Position numbers and translations under genes: made by a program | Part shown: piece by piece, positions 46,815 through 55,411 of the stretch | How the letters are laid out: every line of letters begins with the position of its first letter | How positions within the stretch are numbered: the stretch's first letter is position 1 | NCBI RefSeq assembly: GCF_024757985.1 | Contig: NZ_CP103289.1 | Location: forward strand, 2,480,001 to 2,544,000 | Reading direction: 5' to 3' | DNA: 64,000 nt | From: Cellulomonas sp. NS3 | Lineage (GTDB): Bacteria > Actinomycetota > Actinomycetes > Actinomycetales > Cellulomonadaceae | Notes under the pieces: generated by a model | What the model was told of the DNA's origin: nothing | Databases searched by the model: none | What the model saw: only the letters and a program-made list of their open reading frames with translations

Positions 46815-48317
46815 TCAGGCCGCGTCGTCCTCGGTCGGCTCGTCCTGCTCGTCGTCGGGCTCGGCGTCCTCGTGCTCGGGGTCCGAGTCGGCCACGGCGG
46901 CGGGCGGCTGGGGTTCGGTGATGACGATGTGCTCGACGTCGGACAGGCCGTAGCCCCAGGTGGCCAGGGCGGTGAAGTAGGCGCGGGACTCGGGGCTGGG
47001 GTTGCGCCAGGTGTGCACGCCGGTGCGGTGCTCGAGGGTGGCCAGAATCAGCACGAGCGCGATGTGCTGGGCGCGGGCCGGGCTCGCCTTGGCGATCGCG
47101 TCGGCCAGCGGGTCCGGCTGTCCCCAGCCGGTGGGCTGGGCGAGCCCGAGCAGGTCCCGGGCCAGGCGCAGGGCGTCGTCGTCCGGGCTGGTCCGGCGCG
47201 CCAGGGCCGCCGCGAGGAACGTCGCCCCGTCCTTCGGGGCGGTCTTGCGGGCGGCGAACGCGGTGAGCCAGTCCCGGCGGACTGTCTCGGCGGACCGCCA
47301 CGCCTTGTTGTTCGCGATCAGAGTCCGCCGCTCAGCCTTCTGCTCGGCGGTCATCGGCCCACCCGTGCTGCCGCTCGTGCCGGTGTCGGTGAACCGCTCG
47401 GCGTGCCCGTGCGCGGCCGGGTCCGCGCAGCCGTGCGTGACCCGGACCTCGTGGGACCAGTAGTCCAGTCGCAGCCACGCGACCCGGCCCGGGCACGCGG
47501 CGTGGGTCTTCTCGGTCAGTGCGGTGCGCGCCTGGTCGCCGGTCGCGCACAGGTGGTGCAGCGGCCGGGCCGTGGACCCCTCGCCGCGCTCGGGCTCGTC
47601 GATCACGGCGACGCCCTGCGTGGCGAGGTCGGCGGCGACGGCCGCGAGGGCTTCGGCGTCGCGGCGCTTGTCGCGCACCTTCTGCGCCAGGTGGTCGAAG
47701 GTGCCCGGCTCCTTGACCGCCGCGACGGTCAGGGCCTTGACGGCGTCGTCATCGCCGTCGAACTCCGCGATGACCGCTGCATGGTCCAGGGTCACGTCGT
47801 ATTTCGCGGTGACGGCGGCCGCGACCGGCGAGGCCGCGACCGTCAGGGCGGCGGTGACGCGGTCCTTCTTGGTGGCGGTGCGCTTGGCGATCTGCGCCGC
47901 CGAGAGCCCGAGCAGTGAGAGCTGCTGGTAGGCCGCGACCCGGTCCCGGTCGGTGACGCCACGGCGGTGGTCGTTCTCGGCCATCTGCTCGATGATCCGG
48001 CGCGCCTCGTCGGTGTCGCCGTCCACGACATACGCGGGGATCGTCGCCCGGCCGACCTCGACCGCCGCGAGGGTGCGCCGCTGCCCGGCACGCACGTGCA
48101 GCCCGTCCGCCTGGGCCTGGACCAGGACCGGGGTCAGCACCCCGAGCGTCTTGATCGAGGCGAGGAACTGCGGGTCCAGGTCCGCGTCGGTGCGGACGTT
48201 CGCCTCCAGCAGCAGCGACCGGGGGTCGACCTCGACGAGCCGCGCACCTTCCGGCGCGGGAGCGAGTGGGGTCGTCTCGTCTGTCTCAACCGCAGCAGTG
48301 GTAACAGTGGCATTCAT
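46815..48317 (-). CDS. ParB/RepB/Spo0J family partition-like protein
   Basis: 500 residues from ATG 48317. N-terminal ParB nuclease/CTPase-like domain (LVEVDPRSLLLEANVRTDAD, VLTPVLVQAQADGLHVRAGQ then RR, MAENDHRRGVTDRDRVAAYQ), and a KorB-like helix-turn-helix (LSLLGLSAAQIAKRTATKKD). The long C-terminal half is unrelated to chromosomal ParB, and the tail is very acidic. No parA is adjacent. Such orphan ParB proteins occur on actinobacterial plasmids and ICEs. Its leader is the second copy of the repeat. Confidence 0.88.
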   Translation of the reverse strand: MNATVTTAAVETDETTPLAPAPEGARLVEVDPRSLLLEANVRTDADLDPQFLASIKTLGVLTPVLVQAQADGLHVRAGQRRTLAAVEVGRATIPAYVVDGDTDEARRIIEQMAENDHRRGVTDRDRVAAYQQLSLLGLSAAQIAKRTATKKDRVTAALTVAASPVAAAVTAKYDVTLDHAAVIAEFDGDDDAVKALTVAAVKEPGTFDHLAQKVRDKRRDAEALAAVAADLATQGVAVIDEPERGEGSTARPLHHLCATGDQARTALTEKTHAACPGRVAWLRLDYWSHEVRVTHGCADPAAHGHAERFTDTGTSGSTGGPMTAEQKAERRTLIANNKAWRSAETVRRDWLTAFAARKTAPKDGATFLAAALARRTSPDDDALRLARDLLGLAQPTGWGQPDPLADAIAKASPARAQHIALVLILATLEHRTGVHTWRNPSPESRAYFTALATWGYGLSDVEHIVITEPQPPAAVADSDPEHEDAEPDDEQDEPTEDDAA

Positions 48318-48323
48318 GGTGTG

Positions 48324-48644
48324 GGTCTCCTTGCGGGTGGTGGTCTGGCCTGCCTGGTTGGCTGGCCGGTGAGCGCCCGTGTTCTTCGGGCCTCACCGGC
48401 AGGCGCGAGGTAGCACGCCCGGCAGAGGCTCGCGGCAAGGCCGTCCCGACCGGCCCCACTCCCCCACGGCTTGGTCCTTGGTGCGGAGCACCGTCCCCGA
48501 CCACCCCGCCAGCTCCGGTCGGGACGGCCTTGTCGTGAGGGACGGTCGTGCTACCGGCCACCGCAACCCGCCGGCCCCACCCAGCGACCGCCACGGGCGA
48601 CCGCGCCGACGAGCTCGCGCGCCCGCAGGGCCCACCGCCAGGTG
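48324..48644 (-). repeat. duplicated leader, copy 2 (5' of parB)
   Basis: Second copy of the 320-bp unit, with the same order: long hairpin (arms 48515-48555 and 48409-48453), second hairpin, and AAGGAG before the ATG of parB. Differences from copy 1 lie mostly in the loop and at the far end; the 18-bp core arms are identical. Confidence 0.9.
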
Positions 48645-48686
48645 CGGTGAACCGCGGTCTCCACCCGCTCGAGGTGAGGCGAGCGG

Positions 48687-48710
48687 CTAGGACGTGTCTC
48701 CTAACGGCCC
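48687..48710 (+). repeat. solo inverted-repeat-like end related to the IS5-type element
   Basis: CTAGGACGTGTCTCCTAACG matches the inward-reading right end of the IS at 50178-50159 (CTAGGGCGCGTCTCCCAACC) at 16 of 20 positions, better than the IS's own left end. It precedes the 48785 gene. Confidence 0.5.
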
Positions 48711-48784
48711 GAGGCGATGGGCTGAGCGAGCGACGTTCGGTGTGGGTCAGCGTCTGATGCAGGGCGAGGCGGCATGATCAGGCC

Positions 48785-49210
48785 ATGGGTCTGCTCACCG
48801 AGTACTTCGTCGCTTTGACGGACGATGCCGCCGCCTTGGTTCACGGGGGCTCGATCCCGCCGCACGCGGTGGACGGCGGTGGGATCGAGCCGGTCGTGCA
48901 TCTGGGGACGCTCGAGGAACTGCTGACGGGCAGGACGTTCGAGGAGGTTCTCGACGACGCACCGACGTCGCCGGTCGCGGACCGTAACGGAGGTGAAGAG
49001 CTCGTTCTCCGGATCACGGACGAGCTGGCCCGGGTCCTCGCCGAAGTGAGTGACAGCCGGCTTGAAGAGGTCGTCGTCCCCTGGTCCCAGACCGAAGAGC
49101 TGGAGGGCGCCGATCCCGCAGACCTGGCCACGTTCGCCCGTGAGCTCTCCGCACTCGCGCGCCAGGCACGCGCCGACGGAGGGCACGTGTACTGCTGGTT
49201 CAGCCTGTGA
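48785..49210 (+). CDS. hypothetical protein between IS ends
   Basis: 141 residues from ATG 48785. MGLLTEYFVALTDDAAALVH, THL-type alternating segments, an acidic helical middle (GGEELVLRITDELARVLAEV) and ends GGHVYCWFSL. Not recognised. The gene lies between an IS-end-like sequence at 48687 and the IS5-type left end at 49227. Confidence 0.65.
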   Translation: MGLLTEYFVALTDDAAALVHGGSIPPHAVDGGGIEPVVHLGTLEELLTGRTFEEVLDDAPTSPVADRNGGEELVLRITDELARVLAEVSDSRLEEVVVPWSQTEELEGADPADLATFARELSALARQARADGGHVYCWFSL

Positions 49211-49226
49211 CAGCCGCAGCGACTGG

Positions 49227-50135
49227 CTAGGGCCTCGCACCCGACGGTGCGCGGAGCCAGGCCAGAATCGCGGCCAGGACGGCGCGCCGCCGCGGTAGGT
49301 CAGGGCGAGCTTGTCGTAGCGGGTGGCGAGGCCGCGCCAGTGCTTGAGGGCGTTGAAGGACCGCTCGACGACGTTGCGGCCGCGGTAGGCGTCGGGGTCA
49401 TAGGTGACGGGCCGACCGCCGCGTGAGCCGCGCCTCTTGCGGTGTCCTTGCTGGTCGCGCGGTTCGGGGATGACCGCGACGATCCCACGACGGCGCAGCT
49501 CGGTGCGGATCGCCCGGGAGGAGTACGCCTTGTCCGCCAGCACCGAGTCCGGGCGCGTGCGCGGACGGCCCGGTCCGAGGCGCGGGACGCGGATCGCGTC
49601 CAGGACCGGCAGACACATCGGGGCATCGCCGCCCTGCCCCGGTCCGACCATGACGACCAGCGGGAGCCCTCGGCCGTCGACCGCGTGGTGGATCTTCGTG
49701 GACAGCCCGCCCCGGGACCGGCCGATCGCATGGTCAGCCGGCTCCGATAACTGATTCCTGTGATTCGCGCCTGCCCCCCGTGGTGCGGGGCAGGGTCGCG
49801 GCGTGCTGATGGGTCCGGTTGATCGTGGAGTCGATCGAAACCGCCCAGTCGATGTCACCGGCCGCGTCGGCCTGGGCGAGCAGCTCGGTCAGGACGTTGT
49901 CCCAGGTCCCGTCCCTGGAGAACCGGGCGTGTCGCTTCCAGACCGTCTGCCACGGCCCGAACTCCGCCGGCAGATCGCGCCAGGCGACCCCGGTCCGGTA
50001 CCGGTAGACGATGCCCTCGACCACCTGCCGGTGATCGCGAAACCGGCGTCCCGGCTTGCCCACGTCCAAGGGCAGCAGCGGAGCGATCCGCTCCCACTGA
50101 GCATCGGTCAACACCGCACGACGAGACACCCGCAC
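49227..50135 (-). pseudogene. IS5-type transposase in two frames, with a further 3' frameshift
   Basis: First frame 50135-49734: MRVSRRAVLTDAQWERIAPL, RFRDHRQVVEGIVYRYRTGV, IDSTINRTHQHAATLP. After a run of six G (near 49770-49765) the second frame carries ANHRNQLSEPADHAIGRSRG, LPLVVMVGPGQGGDAP, NVVERSFNALKHWRGLATRY. The switch is +1 (or -2) relative to the first frame; a two-frame layout is normal for the IS427 group. A second one-base shift near 49287 is needed to read AVLAAILAWLRAPSGARP and stop at 49227, so this copy may be inactive. Confidence 0.75.
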
Positions 50136-50178
50136 AGCATCCCGGCGACCGCAGCGGAGGTTGGGAGACGCGCCCTAG
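49227..50178 (-). mobile_element. IS5-family insertion sequence (IS427-like)
   Basis: About 950 bp. Right end inward CTAGGGCGCGTCTCCCAACC, left end inward CTAGGGCCTCGCACCCGACG (13 of 20 match). The transposase stop falls on the left CTAG when one base shift is allowed. The right end abuts the IS481-type element at 50180. Confidence 0.75.
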
Positions 50179-50179
50179 G

Positions 50180-51259
50180 TGTACTCGGCCAGGACGTTGG
50201 TGACGTGAGCGGTCGTTGACGACAGGAGAACCTCCGGCTGGGCTGTGGCTTGTCTAGGGCCCACTGCCATCCGGAGGTTCTCGTGTCCCACGCTAACGCT
50301 CGGCTGAACGTGCACGGTCGGCGCCTGTTGATCGCCCGAGTCGCGCAGGGACGCCCCGTGGCGCACGTGTGCGCCGAGCTGGGTGTCTCGCGTCAGACCG
50401 GCTACCGGTGGGTGCGTCGGTGGCGCGCCGAGGGGGACGCCGGACTGCGTGATCGCTCCAGCCGTCCCCGGCACAGCCCGACTCGCACCCGCCCGGAGGT
50501 CGAGTCGGCGATCTGCGCGTTACGCCTCAGTGAGCGCCGCGGGCCCGACCACCTCGGGCCGACGCTCGGGGTCGCGGCGCGGACGGTCTCGCGGGTCCTG
50601 CGCCGGCACGGTCTGCCACCGCTGCGCGACCTGGACCCGCTGACCGGGCAGGTGATCCGCGCGAGCAAGGCCACCGCCGTCCGCTACGAACGCGACCGCC
50701 CGGGCGAGCTGGTCCACGTCGACGTCGAGAAGCTCGGACGCATCCCCGACGGCGGCGGCTGGAAGGCATACGGACGGGTCGCCCGCGTCGCCGACCGGCA
50801 CAAGGCCGTCCCGATCGGTTTCGACTACGTGCACTCGATGGTCGACGACCACTCCCGCCTGGCCTACTCCGAGGTCCTGCCCGACGAGAAAGGGGCCACC
50901 TGCGCCGCCTTCGTGACCCGCGCCGCAACCTACTTCGCCGACCACGGCATCACCCGGATCGAGCGGATCATGACCGACAACGCCTGGGCCTACCGGTGGT
51001 CCCTGCGCGCGGTCGCCGCCGACCTCGGAGCCAAGCAGGTCTTCATCCGCCCTCACTGCCCCTGGCAGAACGGCAAGGTCGAGCGCTTGAACCGCACCCT
51101 GGCCACCGAGTGGGCCTACCGCCAGGTCTTCACCAGCAACGACCAACGCGCCGCAGCCCTTGCCCCCTGGCTCGAGCACTACAACACTCGCAGGCGCCAC
51201 AGCGCCCTCGGAGGACTACCGCCCATCAGCCGCCTGTCACCAACCTGACGGCGAGTACA
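50180..51259 (+). mobile_element. IS481-family insertion sequence
   Basis: About 1,080 bp, with inward ends TGTACTCGGCCAGGACGTTG (from 50180) and TGTACTCGCCGTCAGGTTGG (from 51259). Both contain GGTTGGTGAC-like or GTTGGTGACG segments. One complete transposase inside. A diverged 3' copy lies at 53620-53792. Confidence 0.85.
50283..51248 (+). CDS. IS481 family transposase
   Basis: 321 residues from GTG 50283 with GGAGG upstream. N-terminal helix-turn-helix (VAHVCAELGVSRQTGYRWVR), then the DDE integrase core: first D in GELVHVDVEKLGRI, second in ERIMTDNAWAYR, E in WQNGKVERLNRTLATEWAYR. Ends RRRHSALGGLPPISRLSPT. All motifs intact, so likely active. Confidence 0.93.
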   Translation: MSHANARLNVHGRRLLIARVAQGRPVAHVCAELGVSRQTGYRWVRRWRAEGDAGLRDRSSRPRHSPTRTRPEVESAICALRLSERRGPDHLGPTLGVAARTVSRVLRRHGLPPLRDLDPLTGQVIRASKATAVRYERDRPGELVHVDVEKLGRIPDGGGWKAYGRVARVADRHKAVPIGFDYVHSMVDDHSRLAYSEVLPDEKGATCAAFVTRAATYFADHGITRIERIMTDNAWAYRWSLRAVAADLGAKQVFIRPHCPWQNGKVERLNRTLATEWAYRQVFTSNDQRAAALAPWLEHYNTRRRHSALGGLPPISRLSPT

Positions 51260-51573
51260 TCCAGGACGACGCCCGGCGGGATCGACATCGCGGCTGCGGC
51301 CGCGACGTCGGGAACCGGGAGGTGAGGTCGGTGCCCTGTCGCGACCACACCGAGGCGGTGTCCCCCGCCCGGAACACGGCCGCCCGGCTCGTTGACTGAA
51401 CTCGTGGAGCATCCGGCGCGGCGCAGGGCCGTCGGACACTCGAGCTATCGAGCGGACAGCCTGGCTGAGGTGTCATTCCCGGACTTCACCCCGTCCGGTC
51501 GGGTCTGCCCCCAACGTTCCGAGGTAGGTGGGCGTTGTGGCTGCAGGAGTACGGATGACCTGGAAGGACGCCG
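51260..51573. other. intergenic region upstream of the sigma factor operon
   Basis: No gene supported. Should hold the promoter of the sigma factor gene; I see no clear ECF-type consensus. GGAGGAAG precedes an alternative internal ATG-less region, and the GTG at 51574 has GGAAGG about ten bases upstream. Confidence 0.4.
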
Positions 51574-52113
51574 GTGGCGCACTGGAGGAAGACCCTGGAC
51601 CAGATGGTCCTGGAGCGACGCTCGGCGTTAATCGCCTACGGGTGCTTGTTCGTCGTAGACCGTCGCGACGCTGAGGACCTCGTGCATGAGGCGCTCGTAC
51701 GCACGTTCGCGCGCCCCCGGGTGGTCACCGACGTCCACGCGGCGGAGGGCTACGTCCGGCAGGCGATCCGGACGGTTTACCTGGACCAGGCGCGACGGCG
51801 ACGCACCTGGCGCGAAAAGGCTCACCTGTTCGCCGGTGAACCACCGGCCAGATCAGCTGAGGAGGCCGGAACGGCTGCGACCGACGTCGCGGCAGCGCTG
51901 GTCCTGTTGTCCCCGCGTGAGCGCGCCTGCGTGGTGCTCCGCCACTTCGACGACCTCCCGGTCTCCGAGGTCGCCGCCGCTCTGCAGATCAGCGAGGGCT
52001 CGGTGAAGCGGTACCTGGCGGACGGCACACGCAAGCTCCGCGTCACTCTGCACGACGGGGCCGGCGAGGCCACCACCGTGCACCTCAACGACACGAGAAG
52101 GAGCCGGTCGTGA
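51574..52113 (+). CDS. ECF-type RNA polymerase sigma factor (SigE-like family)
   Basis: 179 residues from GTG 51574. Region 2: RRSALIAYGCLFVVDRRDAE then DLVHEALVRTFARP; region 4: LLSPRERACVVLRHFDDLPV, SEVAAALQISEGSVKRYLAD. GTGA overlap with the downstream membrane protein gene, so the two are coupled as a sigma factor and its probable partner. Right of the IS481 element. Confidence 0.9.
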   Translation: MAHWRKTLDQMVLERRSALIAYGCLFVVDRRDAEDLVHEALVRTFARPRVVTDVHAAEGYVRQAIRTVYLDQARRRRTWREKAHLFAGEPPARSAEEAGTAATDVAAALVLLSPRERACVVLRHFDDLPVSEVAAALQISEGSVKRYLADGTRKLRVTLHDGAGEATTVHLNDTRRSRS

Positions 52114-53531
52114 CCGATGACCTTGCCGCCGCGCTGCGCGGTTTCGCCGAGTCCGAGCGCCGCCTCGCGGACGCCACCGCGCCCGATCCCGGACGCGAGT
52201 CCGACGCGATCGCGCGCCGGGTGGGCCGTCGCCGCGCCTTCCGAGCCGCGTCGAGCAGCGTGGCCGCCCTCACCGTGCTGGGTGGGCTCGCCGTCGGTAT
52301 TCACGCCACGAGAGGACCTGCACCCGAACCACCGGCCCGTCCACTGCCCGTGGCTACCGCCACGGCGTCGCCGACCACCTCGCCGTCCACACCGGCTCCC
52401 ACTGCGTCGTCGACGCCTTCTGCCAGCTCCGCCACTCCGATGCAGACGCTCGCGCTCGAGGAAGCAGAACCGATGCCTCCCGAGATGCTGGAGACGACTG
52501 ACGCGCGTTGGCGGCTCGTCACCTACATCGATCCCACCTACGTCGGCTTCGAAGGCGTCGTCGCTCCCGCCGGGTACTACCTGTGGAGCCCTGAGGGGCG
52601 TCTCTACCTCGTACCGGCGGCACCGAGCCTGCTGGGGGCTGTCATCCGCGACTGGCTCCCCGGCAGCGCGCTGGTCGTGGAAGAGTCCATGGACTCCGGG
52701 GAGACGTGGGTGACGGACCTGCTCACGGGCGATCGCGGGCCCACGCTGGGCGATGACGCGCTCTTTGCACGCGACGGGACGTCCGACGTCTTCTCGTTCG
52801 ACGGCTGGGCTGGACGTCCGGAGGGCGTGAACCTTCGCCGCTCGTCCATCGACGGCGTGCCCAGCTCGCAGATCCCTGCCTTCGTCGCGCAGTACGGCGC
52901 CGAGGTTCTCCTCCCCCACCCAGACCGCACGCGGCTCCTGCTGAACGACTCCACCGGCCCCCGGGTCCTGCGCACCGACGGCCTGGCGTCCCTGGCTATG
53001 CCGTCCCCGTACCCGGGTCGACCGGCGGCGTGCCGCGCCTGGATGTGGGTGGGCGACACCGACGTGCTCCACGAGTGCGCGGAGAGCGGCGCGACCGACT
53101 TCGTCGTCGGCGAGCCGAGCGAGTTCTGGCTCGTGCCGGTCGGGCAAGGCACACCACGCCGACTCTCCGGCATGCCCGAAGCGGGGACGCTCGGCGGCGC
53201 GTGGCGAGTCGGCGACCGCACCGTCGCGGGCACCTTCGGTGTCAATGCACCGGAGGCCGCCTGGTGGGACGTGTCGAACGGCACAGCCACCCGGCTGGGC
53301 AGGGGCACCCACGACGACCTCCAGGTCGTCGACGTGCGCGGCGGCGAGCTGATCGCGACCGAGCGCCTCATCGAGCTGAGTCGCGACACCCGCATGGCCG
53401 CGCTCGTCGCTGCCGACCCCCTCACTGGGCAGAGCCGCCGGGTCCTCGAGGGTCCCCCAGGGAGCGGTCCCGCACTGCAGGTCTTCCCGCAGACACATCC
53501 TCTGGCGCCACAGACGGTGCCCGGGAATTGA
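52110..53531 (+). CDS. membrane-anchored probable partner (anti-sigma-like) with large extracellular domain
   Basis: 473 residues from GTG 52110 with AAGGAG upstream. A short cytoplasmic part (LAAALRGFAESERRLADATA), one membrane helix at about 50-66 (AALTVLGGLAVGIHA), a Pro/Thr/Ser-rich linker and a C-terminal beta-rich domain of about 370 residues with Trp/Gly repeats that could form a propeller. No zinc anti-sigma motif. Anti-sigma role is inferred from coupling to the sigma gene only. Confidence 0.75.
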   Translation: MTDDLAAALRGFAESERRLADATAPDPGRESDAIARRVGRRRAFRAASSSVAALTVLGGLAVGIHATRGPAPEPPARPLPVATATASPTTSPSTPAPTASSTPSASSATPMQTLALEEAEPMPPEMLETTDARWRLVTYIDPTYVGFEGVVAPAGYYLWSPEGRLYLVPAAPSLLGAVIRDWLPGSALVVEESMDSGETWVTDLLTGDRGPTLGDDALFARDGTSDVFSFDGWAGRPEGVNLRRSSIDGVPSSQIPAFVAQYGAEVLLPHPDRTRLLLNDSTGPRVLRTDGLASLAMPSPYPGRPAACRAWMWVGDTDVLHECAESGATDFVVGEPSEFWLVPVGQGTPRRLSGMPEAGTLGGAWRVGDRTVAGTFGVNAPEAAWWDVSNGTATRLGRGTHDDLQVVDVRGGELIATERLIELSRDTRMAALVAADPLTGQSRRVLEGPPGSGPALQVFPQTHPLAPQTVPGN

Positions 53532-54035
53532 CCACCGGAGGGGCCGAGCCGCCGGCGGTCCCGTCGACGGCACGGACCAGGTGCAGTGCAGGAACCCGTC
53601 GAACTTCGGCTCCCAGACCGAACCGCACCATGGCCACCGAGTGGGCCTACCGCCAGGTCTTCATCAGCAACGCCGAACGCGCCGCCGCTCTTGCCCCCTG
53701 GCTCGAGCACTACCACACGTGGCAGGCGCCACAGCGTCCTCGGAGGACTACCGCCCATCAGCCGCCTGTCACCAACCTGATGGCCGAGTACAGCTAGGAG
53801 CCCCTCAGGCGACTTGCCGCGAGAGATCCGGCAGGCGGCAGGCGCGACGTCGCGTCGGCCCGGCCGTGTCTTGAGTGCCGCTGTTCACCCAATCGGCGGT
53901 GTGGGTGGTTCGTCGCGCACGAGTAACAAATGGGGCATCTCCGACGCAGTAGTTCAGGAGATGACTGGGCCAGATGCCGCGCAGGGGGCGGAGATCGAGG
54001 CTGCTCGTTCGCGCCCAAAAGTAGGAGGATCACGC
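53532..54035. other. gap holding an IS481 remnant and the protease promoter region
   Basis: Apart from the transposase fragment at 53620-53792 no gene is seen. GGAGG at 54024-54028 is the protease ribosome site. Confidence 0.5.
53620..53792 (+). pseudogene. 3' fragment of a second IS481-type transposase
   Basis: About 170 bp closely matching 51090-51259: ATEWAYRQVFISNAERAAAL, APWLEHYH, then one extra base shifts the frame relative to the intact copy (restored it reads RRRHSVLGGLPPISRLSPT). Ends GGCCGAGTACA, one base longer than the intact element's end. Same orientation as the full copy. Confidence 0.85.
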
Positions 54036-55370
54036 ATGAGGCAGACACGCCTCGCCACCGTCTCCGTTGCTTTCGCTCTTCTCATCGCTGCTGCGGCACC
54101 GATGAGCGCGAACGCGGCGACTCCTGATGACCAGCAAGGGCTGAAGGTCGAAGCGACATCACTGTCGCCTGCCGTGCCGGGCGCAGACGCGCCTGAACTG
54201 GACGAACTCGCTCTGCCGGTGATCCCGGAAGGCCTGCTTCAGGCCGCGAACGACCTCGCACTCAAGCTTGGTGACCACGCGAAGCTGGCGTCCGTTGGGG
54301 TCAGCACGGACCGCACGAAGATCGAGGTGTACTGGCACGGCAGACGGACCGCCGAGCTCAACGGAGCGGTCGCGGCAGCCAAGGCGGCCGGGGCCTCGGT
54401 GAGCATCAAGGCCAGCACCTACTCCCCTGAGGACTTGCGCACCAAGGCACAGCAGCTCGTGGCGGGTGCCGCGGGCGTCTCCGTCGCCTCAGCCGGCGTG
54501 CTCGCGGATGGTTCGGGGCTCACCGTAAGCCTCGCCCGCGCCGATTCTGGGACTCGTGTTGCCCAGCGCTCTTCCGCCAACCCGGAAGGCACTGTCTCTG
54601 CCTTCGCCGACGTCCCTGTCACCTTCAAGGACGACGCCCCGGTCACCGCTGCCGATCCCACACCGTCCCGCCAGCTCGACCTCTACCGGCTCGGAGGGGC
54701 CCGGATCTGGCGCTACAACGGGTTGGACGTGCTTGGGGCGTGCACGAGCGCGTTCGCCGTGAAGAATCCGAGCGGTGGCGCTGGGCTGCTGACTGCCGCG
54801 CACTGCGGGGGAAGTGGGAGCAGGTGGATCGCCTGGGACAAGGAGCTCGGCGGCACCACGTGGACGAACTTCGGCAACATCGTCGCGCGATCCACTCAGT
54901 ACGACGGCGCCATCATCGACACCGGGTCGTCCTTCACCTACATGTGGACGAGCGGCTGGAACTCCACCGTGTACACGCCCATCAACGGGATGGTTGCGCC
55001 GCTGGTGGGCCAGGAGCTCTGCTACTCCGGCTCCTACTCCGGGCTGGTCTGCGGGAACATCGTGACGGAGAAGTACACCTACTACTCGCTCGGTGGCGAC
55101 CTCACCAACATCAAGGGGATCACCACCGTCAACAACGCCGGAGTCCCTGCAGCGGGCAAGGGGGACAGCGGCGGTCCGGGGTATGTCCTGTCGAGCACAA
55201 GCACGGGCTTCAAGCGGTACGCCGCCACCGTCATCTCCGCGATCCCTCAGAACAGCCCTCCGACCTGCTCCGGTCTCCCAGGCGCTGAGGGAGGCCGCGT
55301 ATGCAGCGTCACGGTGTTCAGCACCCAGGTGCTCGACATCCTGGCTGATACCGGCTGGGTGATGCAGTAG
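54036..55370 (+). CDS. secreted trypsin-like serine protease (S1)
   Basis: 444 residues from ATG 54036. Signal peptide with cleavage at about ANA/ATP (residues 28-29). A propeptide-like region of about 190 residues with repeated beta-alpha units (SVGVSTDRTKIEVYWHGRRT) resembles the alpha-lytic/streptogrisin pro-domain. Catalytic domain: H256 in LTAAHCGG, D290 in TQYDGAIIDT, S378 in GKGDSGGPGYV. Six Cys suggest disulfides. Ends in a strong terminator shared with the convergent gene. Confidence 0.9.
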   Translation: MRQTRLATVSVAFALLIAAAAPMSANAATPDDQQGLKVEATSLSPAVPGADAPELDELALPVIPEGLLQAANDLALKLGDHAKLASVGVSTDRTKIEVYWHGRRTAELNGAVAAAKAAGASVSIKASTYSPEDLRTKAQQLVAGAAGVSVASAGVLADGSGLTVSLARADSGTRVAQRSSANPEGTVSAFADVPVTFKDDAPVTAADPTPSRQLDLYRLGGARIWRYNGLDVLGACTSAFAVKNPSGGAGLLTAAHCGGSGSRWIAWDKELGGTTWTNFGNIVARSTQYDGAIIDTGSSFTYMWTSGWNSTVYTPINGMVAPLVGQELCYSGSYSGLVCGNIVTEKYTYYSLGGDLTNIKGITTVNNAGVPAAGKGDSGGPGYVLSSTSTGFKRYAATVISAIPQNSPPTCSGLPGAEGGRVCSVTVFSTQVLDILADTGWVMQ

Positions 55371-55376
55371 TCCGAC

Positions 55377-55411
55377 GACGGCCCGGGAGCGTCGCCCGCT
55401 CCCGGGCCGTC
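55377..55411. terminator. bidirectional terminator between convergent genes
   Basis: Perfect 15-bp stem GACGGCCCGGGAGCG with its complement around TCGCC, starting 7 bp after the protease stop and reaching the stop of the minus-strand gene. It serves both directions. Confidence 0.85.
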
